Below, piece by piece: positions 20,501-32,739 of a stretch of 64,000 nucleotides of DNA. The stretch is from positions 2,081,240 to 2,145,239 of the forward strand of contig NC_089191.1 of the NCBI RefSeq assembly GCF_947507565.1. The letters are read 5' to 3'. Position 1 is the first letter of the stretch; every line of letters begins with the position of its first letter. A model generated the notes under the pieces. The model searched no databases. It was not told the DNA's origin and saw only the letters and a program-made list of their open reading frames with translations. The position numbers and the translations under genes are program-made. This stretch comes from Oscarella lobularis. Taxonomy: Eukaryota; Porifera; Homoscleromorpha; Homosclerophorida; Oscarellidae.

Positions 20501-23218
20501 TTGGCCGAGTGCGAGAACTTGAGCGATGGAAAGGGCTCTCTTGCCAGTATTAACTCTCTCAAAGAAATGGATAGTCTTTTGGCCTTGCTTGATGGAAAGG
20601 AGACGTGGATTGGACTTAACGACATTGACAATGAAGGCATCTACAATTGGACCGATGGCTCTCCCGTAGTCTACGTCAACTGGAGCTCATCTGAACGTGA
20701 GAAGAGTTTTCAACTGCGGGAAGCGCACGATTGTGTAGCTGCAACAAAAAGCTTTTGGCATTCGAGATCTTGTTCTGAAAGAAAGAAAAGCGTGTGTCTT
20801 ACACCAGCTTCTGATGGTATAGATCAGCGTTATGTTCAGAGTGTATACTGGACTTTGTCGCCTTTGTGTGTAGATTTTGATGAGTGTTTTAGCAAAACCG
20901 ATAACTGTCACGTAAACGCAACTTGCAAGAATACGCTTTCCTCCTACAAATGCACATGCAAAACTGGATTTATAGGAAACGGAACTACGTGCGAAGGTAC
21001 ATCATATCAGAAGGAGAGCTTGCGAATCGAAGTAAAACTATTGGGGTTTTAGATGAAAATGAGTGTCTTTTATTTCCCTGTCGCAAGCAGGCAAGTTGCA
21101 TCAATAACAACGGATCGTTTGAATGCATTTGCAAAGATGGGTTTACGGGCAATGGAAGTTACTGTGAAGGCAATGATAGACAAGGTAAAGTACATACACG
21201 TTAATCAATGCATACATGGCAACATCACTTCATTTTCTTTCGATCATAGACGAGTTCTCGCTCGTTTGACTTCATGGACTCTTGTTTATAAACAATATAA
21301 TTTGCTCTTCTTGTTCTGCAGGCTTATCGACTTCACAATTGACAACCGTCGTGTCTGTCATTTGCTTCTTTGTTTTCTTTATCCTCCTCCTCGCTGTATT
21401 TTTCTTTGTTCGCCGTAGGAGAAATCGTTTCGAGGAGACAACCATCGACGATTGGGATGTTAATCTTGGAGATTTGACGCTGCTGGAAAGGATTGGCGAA
21501 GGCTTTTTTGGTGTGGTAGTCAAAGCAGTTCTTTATCGCAATCCGTCAAACCGACTAAATATGCAATGCGGAGTCAGACGTCAGTCCGGCGATAATGAAT
21601 ATAAGTCAGTTGTGGCTTGTAAAATGCTAAAAGGTGCCAAGGTCTTCCGCGGCTATATACTCGCGTTATACAGTAGTTCTTTTCCTGAACAACAAGCTTG
21701 TCCTTTCTTTACTTTTGTTGTACTTAAACCATTATACTTTAGAGACGTATGTGCAGGCGGACGCGGTTGACTTCGTGGAAGAAATTAAGCTTATGAAACG
21801 CATTGGACAACATCCGCACATTGTTAGCATGCTCGCATGCGTAACGAAATGCCAGCCGTTATGCCTGATTGTCGAGTACTGCTGTTGTGGCGATTTACTG
21901 AACTATCTCCGAAAAGGAAGACCAAACGTATATTGCTGAATCAAATTAGTTTTTCCCTTTTTTAATTATTTTGTTAGTCATCAAATCGAGTTGCCTCTGA
22001 AGAAAATGGCAGCCTAGAGGAGATTTGCGAGGGATCAACTAAACGAAACTCTGAAGAGACTAAACTTTGCGAGGCAGTTGTTTTCACAATTCCATTTCAT
22101 GCTAATTATGAATTTTTCGTTGTTAGGGAAGCGTGCCGTCGGTGTCAAACGACTATGGCGAAATAACGCTGTTCAAACATGAGGATGACGAGAGTAATGA
22201 AAAGAAGAGTGAGACAGATTGTCAGGCTTGCGATGATGGCCAGGACACGAAGAAGGAGGAAAATGTTGTCGAGGATGAAAACAGTGAAAAAGCGAAAAAC
22301 GAAGTAATTGAATTGACGGCTAGCAATCTCTTGTCGTTTGCTTGGCAAATTGCGTCAGGAATGGTGTGAACCAGCTCTCGCGGTTAATGTTGCTGAAAAA
22401 TAAATCATTTAGGAATACTTGGCCGGAAAAGGTCTTGTTCATCGCGACTTGGCCTGTCGGAACGTGCTCGTGTGCGAAAACAATCTCGTCAAAGTTTCCG
22501 ACTTCGGACTTACGAGAGCTGTCTACGAGGATGGCGCATACAGCCAGAAGACTACCAGGCGTTTGCCGTTCCGATGGATGTCCATTGAAGCTATTTTACA
22601 CCGTCTTTTTACCGAGAAAAGCGACGTGTACGTATGAATTTTTTCTACGAAGACTGTAATTGAGCTTTATATTCTAAGGTGGTCATTTGGAGTTGTTCTG
22701 TGGGAGATATTCACTTTTGGTAAGTCTGCATGCTACTTTGTTCACTATTTCTTTACCTTTTACGCTACAGGCTGTTTTCCCTATCCTTGCATGTCAAGCA
22801 AAGATATTCTGTCGCTTTTGCGCAGGGGTAACCGGCTAGACTGTCCAGAGAACTGTTCCCGAGAAATGTAAGTCAAAGCTCTCTAATCTATAGCCATCCT
22901 ACGTATAATAAAATAAGGTACGATTTGATGTCTGAGTGCTGGAATGCTGAACCGGAAAAGCGCCCGTTATTCGAACAACTTTCTCAGCTTTTGGGAGATA
23001 TTGTCGAAGGAGAAAGCCCGAACAAATACCTCAATTTTGATATCACGTTTGTGAATCCTTTGTGGGACCTGAAGTCAACAACGGGATCTGGACAGCCAGG
23101 AACGGCGTCGTCTGAAAGCGTTGGCGAGAGTATTGAAATCGATTCATCTCCGATCAGGGAAGCGCTGAGTGACGGGTTCGATGTCAGGTATGTAATAGAA
23201 AATGAAAGTGCTGTATAA
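17573..23218 (+). CDS. Receptor tyrosine kinase with CTLD/SRCR/EGF ectodomain
   Basis: Seventeen exons: 17573-17722, 17838-18242, 18297-19256, 19308-19575, 19637-19770, 19821-20258, 20412-20816, 20874-20996, 21053-21184, 21322-21633, 21743-21927, 21978-22076, 22127-22363, 22413-22627, 22679-22719, 22771-22867, 22918-23218; about 1,500 residues with every junction in phase. The initiator exon was not found. Order: hydrophobic leader-like segment, CTLD, three SRCR-like modules, three more CTLDs, two EGFs, a transmembrane helix (near 21340) and a kinase domain. Catalytic signatures: GEGFFGVV loop, VACKML lysine, HRDLACRN, DFG, a YSQKTTRRLPFRWMS activation segment, and a late-lobe ECW. An acidic insert of ~110 residues on its own two exons separates the N-lobe/hinge from HRD and contains NDYGEI. 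It probably binds glycans or proteins outside the cell and signals by phosphorylation. It forms a tail-to-tail pair with the relic at 25.6-30.1 kb. Confidence 0.88.
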
Positions 23219-23344
23219 ATGCGCTTATTGACTCGACTATTCGTGAGACTGGTTTTCGTGTTGTTTGCGTTGTTTACGTTGTCTGTGTGCGGTTTGTTTG
23301 TTGTTGCGTCTGGAGTTTGATGACGACATTCCTTTCCTTTGCAT

Positions 23345-23870
23345 CCGGGTATCGTGTCCTTATCCGGGTAATGGTCGAAGAAAAAGAAAACGTTTTGACT
23401 GAAATTTTTCGGAAGACGCGCTTCGGTCATGCGGGTAGGCTTTTCATAACAGTTTCTCTAGCTGCTGGCTAATTTGTGAAAAGGTGAGGCTCCGTAAGTG
23501 ATCGCGCGAACAGATTTTCGCGTTGGGAAGCGTAACGTAAAGCTCGCGACACGTCTTCATTATTCTGTTTGTCGGTAGAGTAGTGGCCTGCATTTTGACA
23601 GTGCAGTCGGCGCGTCTCAGTGGTTCCCCATCGCCCAAGAGACGAATTTATCCATCGCCCTTTCGAAGCGTGCGTCGCAAGCCGAATTCTTTACTCCGTT
23701 ACACACAGAAAAGCTAAAAGCTTAGTCTTCAAATGTCCTAAAGGTATGCGAGCGCACGATGTTCACGACGCCCGCTGCGAGCAAAAATTCCGTTGCCCTA
23801 GTGATACTGGTTCCCAAAGGGGCCTCACCCAGTTTTTTCGTTGTGGTCATAAAGAAGTTTATTAGTCCTT
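23345..23870 (+). repeat. 500 bp dispersed repeat, forward copy
   Basis: Starts near TTATCCGGGTAATGGTCGAAG and ends near GGGGCCTCACCCAG...TTGTGGTCATA. It lies directly 3' of the kinase gene. From 23870 to about 24580 I see nothing assignable. Confidence 0.65.
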
Positions 23871-24582
23871 CTCCAGAGGGGATTTTTACAAGTGACGCAC
23901 TGTGTATCGAGTTGCGCTGTTGCAATCCTCCTCGAAAAGGTTAAATTTCACTGAGCGACCCCACAATTGACATCTATCATTGTCACATGGAAGAAAACGA
24001 TACAGAACGCCCTAAATGTATCCGTCTATAGTGATGAGGTGAAATAGGACAGGTAATTTTTGAACGCAAGTTGTTTACAACATTTTTTCTTACAGACGTA
24101 CATTTAACTCGTGTCGCCTCTTCAACGTTGAGAGCGAGTGCGTGAAACTAAACTCGCAGCCTGAGAGGTGAGAGCATATAGAAGATATCCTTGAAGGTGA
24201 TCTTTAGGATTTTTATTTTGGAGCTTTGGGTTTGGAGTTTAGCTGCTATAAATTAAAGAAAAAAAAGTCGAACTGTGGTTGTCATGGAGAGATGCCAGTG
24301 ATTATTGTTTCGGGGCTCATATCAACCGTTTGTGGTGAGTGTTTAGAACAGAACGATCGTGTACACTGTTGATTCTCTAGATCATGCAGTATACATATGG
24401 AGGTAGTGCAGTTACTTTGATTCTTTCACGTGGGACTCGAGAAAGGAAGGAGCGTACAGTATAGCGTGATAGATTCTTTCGTCCTACAAAAGCACATATC
24501 AAAGACAATAGGATGTCACTATGACAATGAGAGCTAAGTATACTAGTAAGTTGTAACTTTGTCTCTACAAAATGAATCGTTA

Positions 24583-25020
24583 AAGAGGGTGAGTTAGTTT
24601 TCAAGACGTTCGCCTCGAAAAATCACGTGGCTAAAGGAGGATTGGTTGGCTTGACTCCCACACTGAAACATCATCCTGGCGTCAAAAAGTGTATTTTAGT
24701 TCGACTGTTGGCATTTTTGTGTGACAACTTTAGAGAATTGACTAACTTCGAGTGAGACTTTTATTACACTGCAGAACTGCGTGTTAATAGTTTTTTTGTT
24801 TCTAATCCTTTCTCACTACAAAATCTGTACACTACTAGACGTGGAAAAACGTCCTGATGAGTCATTTCGACACTTGATTCGACAAAAAGTGGTCTTGGGC
24901 ATATTGCTGTCCTGCAAAAAGACACCTCTTTTCTGTTGCGACGTCAAAACCAGAGTGGCCAAGTCTCACGCACTCACGCCCGCTCAACTCGTTTCTCACG
25001 CCTGCCAAAAAATCGTTTGA
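24583..25020. repeat. Dispersed repeat family 2, copy 1
   Basis: It shares many blocks with 33625-33960, for example GAGTTAGTT..CAAGAC, CGAAAAATCAC.TGGCT, ACTAGACGTGG and TGAGTCATTTC. The spacing between the blocks is similar. No coding potential or terminal repeats were identified. Confidence 0.55.
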
Positions 25021-25133
25021 CGAAAGATAATTTTCACGATCGTGACAATTTCTACTGAAGTGCAGGTTTAATAAGGTCCTAAATTTCTCATAAACTCGCG
25101 TTACGTTCAAATAGTCCTTACATTTGCACGGTT

Positions 25134-25300
25134 TTTAGTAGGCGTGGCTCTTTTTTAAGAGGGCGTGGTAACTCTTTTTAGTAGGCGTGGCACTTTTTTA
25201 GAGGGCGTGGCCACTATTTTTATTAGGCGTGGCTCTTTTCAGAAGGCGTGGTCACTATTTTTAGTAGGCGTGGCTCATTTTAAGAGGGCGTGGTCAAAAA
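25134..25300. repeat. Minisatellite with GGCGTGG motifs
   Basis: About four units of roughly 44 bp, each built from TAGTAGGCGTGGCTCTTTT and a related AGAGGGCGTGGTCACT half, giving alternating GGCGTGG boxes. The units differ at several sites. Confidence 0.75.
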
Positions 25301-25572
25301 TTTCTCCGCGCGTTACGTCGACAAAAACGGCCAAAAGCCGTTTATCCTACAACATACGGGCGCGATAGTTTAATATCATTTTCTTACAGAAATTTTACAC
25401 ACCGAATTCTGAAAGACTACAAAAGCAACTGCAGACACAAAGACAAAACAACGATTTTCAATTAAATGGATTCTACGAAAGAACAAAACAACGTCAAATT
25501 GATAACTTTCAGACTAGCAGCGTAGACATAATGCAGCCACTAAGCTTAACTCTAGACGGAACATTCTTTTCA

Positions 25573-28500
25573 CTACACGCGCCTCTGTCTGACGTCAGCT
25601 CCGTCGCTGGGAGCGTCGTCCAGTGCACCCAAAGCGTCATCAGTTTTTTCTGAAGACGCCGATCCCGACTGCCTTTTACCCGTTGTTGACTTTAGATCGC
25701 AGAAAGAAGACATATAAATCGAATCAAGGTTGAGGTACTTCGTAGGTGTCTCTTCCTCCAGCATTTTGCCCAACTGCGTGGAGAGCTTTTCAAACGTCGG
25801 GCGCATTTCCGGTTCACTGCGCCAACACTCAAACATAATTTCGTATCTGAGAAAGGAACGGCTTGGGAAATCGCTAGAAAACATACACTTTGGACTCACA
25901 GTTCCCTGGAACAATTTTCTGGACACTCTAACCGGTTACCACTACGCAAATGGAAGAGAAGATCCTTACTTGCCAAGAAAGGGTAAGGGAAACAGCCTGG
26001 AAAGAAACAGGCGTCAAGATACACGAGAATAACAGGGAAAATACTCCACACCTAGAGTGACTATTTCCCAGAGGACAACTCCATACGACCATCTGAAATT
26101 AAACGCATATATACAAAACCTTCTGCAAATACTTGAATTTGGCGAAACGTACACGTCGCTTTTCTCGCTGAAGAGACGGTGTATAATGGCTTCGACAGAC
26201 ATCCAACGGAACGGAAGTCGTCTCGCTGTCTTTTGATTATATGCCCCGTCCTCATAGACGGCCTTCGTTAATCCGAAGTCTGAAACTTTAAGAATTTTGT
26301 TGTCGCCGATGAGCACGTTGCGGCACGCCAGGTCGCGATGAACAAGATTATTCCCGCAAAGATATTCCTAAAAGTCAAAATTATAGCAGTCACTTTCTTA
26401 GAGCGTTCGTACCATTCCCGATGCAATTTGCCAAGCAAAGGACAAAAGATCTGAAGGCGTTAATTCCCAAGTGACCTCCTTGATACACTCTTCCTCGATT
26501 TCTACGGCGACTGAATGGCAATCGTTTTCGCCCTTTAGACTATCCTCAGCTTCACCTTCTTCCTCACTTCCCTTCTCATTCTCATTCTCGCCATCACACT
26601 CTGACAGTGAGGGCGTTGAAGTCTACAAGCGACAAACACGTAATATAACTTAAGCTAACCTACATCACAAGAAAATTGGTTTTGTGCCTTATGGAGACTA
26701 TGACGCTCTAATTCGTCTTTTTTTGTTCCCTGAAAAACGCAAAATATTTAAAAACTTACACGACTTGTCTTAGTATTTAGAAATACTTCGACTCTTCTCC
26801 TTTGTAGAAAGCTGAGTAAATCACCGTGACCACAGTATTCGACAATCAGGGAAAGCGGCTGAGCTGCCGTTATGCATGCAAGCATGCAGACAATATGCGG
26901 ATGACGCCCGATTCGTTTCATGAGCTTGATTTCCTCCAAGAAATCAATCTCATCATGATGAAGATATCTCTCTAAAAAACATTTTATTTCTAATTGCAAA
27001 ACATATGCATGCGTTTACCTTTTAACGTTTTGCATGCCACAACCGTTTTATTCTCATCGCCGTCGGAGTCGCTTCCAATTCTGCTTCCAAGCTTTAGTTG
27101 CTTTTCCGTATGGTGATAAAGATATGCTTTGCGCACGACACCAAAAAACCCTCGCCAATCTTCTCAAGCAACATGATGTTGCCGGGATTAATTTCCCATT
27201 TGTCTAGACTACGACTGCCATAAATGAGCCAGTCTTTCTACAACGGAAATAGACAGCGACGAAAATGACGATCAGTAATATTAAGACAAAAATCGAAGAA
27301 ATAACTGATAATGCGATGATCATCGATGAACCTATATAAGACGTTCAATCATAATAAGCGAGGATTGCAAAGGCTTACCTCTATTTGAGTTGATTAAGCT
27401 GTTCTCCAAAGAAGACGAAGTAGTAACTTCGTCAAGACGTGTGCAATCGGTTCCATTTCCTGTGAAACCAGAGGCACAAGTACATATATACGATCCGTTC
27501 GTATTTGTGCAGTTTGCAAATTGGTGACACGGCATTCCGGTGTCACATTCATCAATATCCTCGCAACTGAATCCGTTTCCACTCCAGCCGGGCAGGCAAG
27601 TACAGCGAAACGACCCAGGAGTATTCGTGCAATTTGCTTGCCAACTGCATACGTGCTTGTAACACAAATCGCACTCGTTAATATCAGTGCAGTAACTGCC
27701 GTGGCCCACCCAGTCACTTCTACATACGCACTTGTAGACACCATCTATTTTAACGCACTCTTGGAAGCTCTTGTAACAAGTCAAACATTCCCTATAATCT
27801 AAAGTAAACCATAAGGAAATTTATGCCGAGAATCAAGTAAAGTCTCAACGCACCTTCGCACGTAGTTCCATTTCCTATAAATCCTTGCTTGCAAGTACAC
27901 ACGAATGAAAACAACGTATTCGTACACGCCGCATTTACGTCACAATTACTAGAGTTGCTATAGCATTCATCAAAATCTACAGAAACAAAAGGAGTAAGTA
28001 AATCGTTGTTTGGTTTCATCACGTACCCAATCGAGCTGGCATGAGACATAAGCTTGGCTTTTTTGCAAGACAATGGTCGGAATTCCACAAGTTTTTCGTA
28101 GAAGCAACACAATCTTGCCTCTCTCGCTCGAATTTGATCTTTTTAGCTTCCGATGGTCCCCAGGTCGCATAGACAAAGGGAGAGCCATCGGTCCAACTAT
28201 ACTTGCCTTCACTGTCAATGTCATTAAGTCCAATCCACGTTTCTTTCTCAGTAAAGAGAACAGAAAGTCGGTTCATTTCTTGAACTGATTGAATGCTGGC
28301 AAGAGACCCTTCGTTACTGCTCGACTTCTCGCAGTCGTGCAACGACTCATGCCACGTTTTAAAAACGGCGTCAAATCGTCTAAAGCAGGACTGCCTTCCG
28401 AGCCTCGTCCAACCACTGGGACACATATAAACATCTAAAAGAATCACGTTATAAAAGGTAAAACAGATCAACGGTAAAAGTCGTAACACTGACAGCCGGG

Positions 28501-30100
28501 AGAAATTTCTGATGCAGCATATACACGATCATCTGAGACATTTCGTTCTCCTAAAATAATAACGTTTATTGATCAGCGTTTTTTTTTTCAAAGCTTACTT
28601 TTACAGGCGTACCCAGCCTTGGCTGAACAATTTGCAACCGACCAACCAAAGTCGAGACCGTCAAATACAAACGTAACGCAGTTTCCCTTATCATAAGCCG
28701 GCTCATATTTTGCCCATTTGGTGAAAGTGGTAGGTAAGCCATTAAGCCATGAAAAACTGCTCGACGTATCATTGTAAATCAATCCGATCCAATACGAAGA
28801 ACCTTTGAAGCCAGAAGATTCTTTTGCTATAAAGAAATGCTCGCTAATGTCGATCAATGAAGCTAGGTCAGCATCGCGACTGTGACATTGATTCCGAGCG
28901 TCTTCTTGCGATACCATCTCATTGCCGTTCTTGCTCACAAAGTAGCAGGCTTTCGTGAAGGAGACTTCATCTTTTTGCATCGATTATCAGGGGGCGGCGG
29001 CGCTTCTTGGCGAAGTTTATAGTCAAAATCGCCTAAAAACACAATGAAGAAGATAGCAGGAGAAAAAGGTATCCTACCAAGAGCTATTTTGCATATGTGT
29101 TCCCTTGCGCTCAAACAGTTTTCCGTCTGCCAATAGCCAGTGCGAGAGTTCATAATAACGCAGTCAAAAGAAATGTCTGGGCACGGCTCACCTCTAGCCC
29201 ACATGATGTAGCTGTATAAACAGAGACATTAGCGTATTAGCAAATACGCGGGAGTGCCGTTTCATACCTCAGTTCGTCGCCATTGATCCACCTAAACTGG
29301 TTACCGTATTCTCGTTTTAAGCCAATCCACACGTCACGACCACCAAGTTGGTCTTTTGAGTCGAACTCGGCGAGAAGAGTCAGCAAAAACGCATGTTCAT
29401 GAGAACTGGTAATGCTAACGCGGCTGCGACCACAGTCCCATCTGTCAAGAAACCAAGTATCAGTGTGAAAGTACCGAGATCTAGCCGAAAGACTATAGCA
29501 ATAGCCCGCGTAAAGAAACCAGCCAGTAGGACAATCTAAAAAAAGACGTACCCGTATATGAGAAATTGTCGTACATATTAGGTTATCTTTACATTTTCTC
29601 TCTTCGCAAACAATTATGACCTCATGGCACGTATTCCCGCCAAGTTTTGGAAACAAAGACAAATGGCAATCTTCCAACGCCGTTTCGTGTCCTTTGCAAC
29701 GACTACCATTGGTATATATTTTTGCTTCGCTTGTGACTGCCAGAACTCGTAGTTTGCTTAAGATCGCTTTCCTGTAGCCAAGTTGGCGACAGGCCACAAT
29801 GGAATCGTTATAAGTCCAATAGCTGTCGCATACAACGTTCCACGCTTCGCTAAAATAAATTTCGACTCTGCCTTCGCTTTGAAGATTTGCCCCACCGAAA
29901 GGGCCGACTAATCGAACGTTCCAATCCAACTTTCCGCACGAGATATAAGGTCTCAATGTCGTGCCGTAATATCTAAGTTGCCAAACCTCAAAATCTTGAC
30001 GTGATTGAAGGTCTTCGCAAAAAGGGAAAGAAAGGGTGGTACTACATTGAAAATTTTTATGAGGATTTATTTGTAAAAATAGGGATCGAGAAGGACGATG
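25573..30100 (-). pseudogene. Second CTLD/SRCR/EGF receptor tyrosine kinase, frameshifted and 5'-truncated
   Basis: Exons (complement): 29593-~30100, 29268-29535, 29078-29211, 28599-29032, 28027-28434, 27854-27976, 27379-27798, 27019-~27350, 26760-26971, 26664-26729, 26413-26622, 26153-26367, 26052-26092, 25900-25996, 25573-25846. Exon sizes of 268, 134, 123, 215, 41 and 97 match the plus-strand gene exactly. Domains left: one SRCR, three CTLDs, four EGFs, TM and kinase (HRDLACRN and DFG retained). Three single-base frameshifts: near 28977 before a CTLD, near 27200 after the TM helix, and in the glycine loop at 27142-27147, where a T run is one base short. The first CTLD and two SRCR modules are absent; the frame runs into a 500 bp repeat instead. 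The splice sites stay good, so decay is recent or some indels are assembly errors. Confidence 0.8.
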
Positions 30101-30104
30101 AGAT

Positions 30105-30600
30105 GTCTGTATGACAGCAAGGAGAAAACGGGTGGGGCCCCTTTGGGGTTCATCATCACTGGGGCCACGGAACTTTTGCTCGCGACGGGCGTTGGGAACA
30201 TCGCATGCACGCAAAACTCCAGACATATGGAGACTGACCTTTTTGCTTCGCTTTGTGCAACGGAGGAATGAATCCGGTGTGCGACGCACGAGAGACGGGC
30301 TTTTAAATGGCGACGGATAAATTCGCTCTAGAGCGATGGGGAACTCCTGAGATTCGCCGACTGCACTGTAAAAATGTAGGCCTTTAGGGTACCGTCAAAT
30401 GAAATAATAAAGAGGCGTCGCGAGCTTTACGTTACGCTTCGCATTGAGAAAATCTGTTCGCGACACCCCTTAGGAAGCCTCACCTTTTCGTAAAAGCGCC
30501 AGCCCGTAGAGAAACTGATTTTGAACGCCAATGAGCAGGGCCAAAGCCAGTGTTGTGAAAAAATTCAGTGAAAACGTTGGTTTTTTCTAAGAGCATTACC
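30105..30600 (-). repeat. 500 bp dispersed repeat, copy abutting the kinase relic
   Basis: From GATGTCTGTATGACAGCAAGG through GGGGCCCCTTTGGGG and the GCCTCACCTTTTCG block to CATTACCAGGATAACC. It occupies the position where the missing 5' exons of the minus-strand kinase should be, and lies 140 bp upstream of the Kelch gene start, so it may overlap that promoter. Confidence 0.7.
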
Positions 30601-30737
30601 AGGATAACCGAATGACGATGACCCGGATAACGTCTCCTACTCATGCATGACCTCTGAACTCGTACTTCGCGCGGCGAGAGAGCGAGGAAACAGAAGTATC
30701 GTCTGCTCTTCTCTATTTCGAACTGGTTGCCACAGAA

Positions 30738-32522
30738 ATGGCCTCACCTCTTGACGAAAAGGACTCCCCTGACGATGACTCTTCAACGAACACACCCGAA
30801 AAACGGCGTTCTCATGAATGCGCGTTCGTCGACGATCATCTTCATCTCTTCGGCGGCTACGATGGCTCAAAATACCTTCCCCGCAATGAAGTATTCGTGA
30901 TGAATATTCGAAGAGCGGAAAGAAAATGGATTCGTCGACTGACTCAAGGTCAAACGATTCCTCCTCCTTGTATAGGAGCACGATGTGTGGTCATCGACAA
31001 GATGATCTACTCGTACGGAGGAATCTCATACAGAGATCTTCGACTGGGAATCGTTTATCGTCTCGATCCGAAGAAAATGGAGTGGATCGAAGTTGCGACT
31101 CCTATGGGAGGAAAGATACCGCACGAACGCTCATCCTGCTGTTTGTGTGCGATTGGATCGAGAATGATTATGTTTGGGGGAGATAGCGGCAGAGAGGAGA
31201 TACCTCGTGACCGGCTCCAGTCTGGAGCGACTCAGAATAAATACAACTGGAGTAATGATGTTTATGAGTTTAGACTTGAAGAGGGAAATGAAATAGGTGA
31301 ATTGATTTGATATCATTTTAATAATATTTTGAATATGAATTAGGAGTTTGGTTGGATTTGAAATTAAGCGGAAAAAGACCAAAGCCACTTTTGGCCGCCG
31401 CCATGGCAACCATCGACCAGCATCGAGCATTAGTCTATGGAAAAGACGTGAGGAACAAAACTCACTCACTGTTGATAGATTTAAATCTAAAAGTAAACAT
31501 GCCAAATTGAAACCTAAAAATATTATTGCAATGTTTTTAGGCGTGGACGACCATTTATTTCAGTGTAAAACCATCACCCAGGCACAACCATACAATTTGT
31601 CAATTAGTGACACAACGATTACAAGATGAATCTATTTGCCTTCTCATCGGTGGTGGGTTGAACGACGAAATAAATTCTGACTATGTTTACGTTCTGGATT
31701 GTAAAAAGTCCAAAGCTTATGAGGTATCTGTAATGATATGTATACCGTTACTTATTGATTAATGGTTTGTTTAGATGGACGTTGATTCGCAATTGGGAAA
31801 GGTGCGTTATCACACATGTCATTGTGTGCAGAACGAAGACCACACTGCAGACGTCATCATCTGTGGTGGACGCGATTCGAATGAAGAGACGTACATGCCA
31901 CTTGTCAGTGCCATTCATCTCGGTAATAAATTTTCTTTGTTTTAGTTGCGCTTACTAATTTAATCAATTTTTTTGCAGACGGTAACAACGAGTCGTACGT
32001 GAGAATTGAACGAGAAATTTTCTTATCGAGACAGGCATCAGTTCTCGCAGCAAGTCCATCTCCGCCTCTTTCGCTTCCAGGTGACAGTCATGACGTTGAC
32101 GTAATGCAACGCGAGTTGGACCATCTGCGACGAAGATGCTCTGATTTGGCTAAAGAAAAATCGGCTATCAGGTTGTTTATTATTTGGTATAAAGATGATT
32201 GTTTTTGATAGCAGAAACTGCTTTTGAATTCAGAGAAAAACTGGATACTACCCAACGACTTGTGCATTGTAAAGACGAAGAAATAGCTCAAATCAGGTTA
32301 ATTAATACCTGGTAAAAATAAAAAATGATTTATTTAATTTGTATTCATCCTCAGGCGAGATTTTGCCGCATTTCGATTAGAGTCTGAAGCAGTCCAACGT
32401 CGATTTCAGTAAAACTTTTGCTACAGCCCAGAAAAAAATAATAATTTTTTTCTAGAGAGGATCTACCATCGTCTCAATGCCTTGTAGAGCAAAAAGATAA
32501 AGAGAAAGAATTGAGCAGCTGA
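30738..32522 (+). CDS. Kelch-repeat protein with C-terminal coiled coil
   Basis: Eight exons: 30738-31296, 31344-31492, 31541-31723, 31775-31922, 31979-32171, 32234-32296, 32355-32408, 32456-32522; 471 residues with all phases consistent. The N-terminal ~300 residues form Kelch blades (HLHLFGGYDGS, MIYSYGGISY, RMIMFGGDSG, ICLLIGGGLND, VIICGGRDS). After a proline/serine linker (SPSPPLSLPG) comes an Arg/Glu/Lys-rich coiled coil (DHLRRRCSDLAKEKSAIREK...) ending in ELSS. The layout resembles Kelch proteins with a leucine-rich C-terminus, such as RABEPK- or KLHDC-like scaffolds, but BTB and BACK are absent and I assign no orthologue. It is probably a cytoplasmic adaptor. Coding homology could continue past the stop if a frame error exists there. 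Confidence 0.8.
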
Positions 32523-32739
32523 AAAAGTTTATCGCAGAAGCTCCTTACAGCTTTATCTGATCACATCCGTTGTGACAGCTGTCAAGCAAGTAAGTAGACA
32601 ACTTTATTAGGAGATGAGGTAGATGCGTGCTTTGCTGGGATTTTGTAGTGTTGGGAGAACAAAAAAAATACGTCACTTTTCGTAAAACCTGCTTCTAGTA
32701 ATGCTTTTGCTATAGAAAGGCACCCGTTACGTCATTGTC

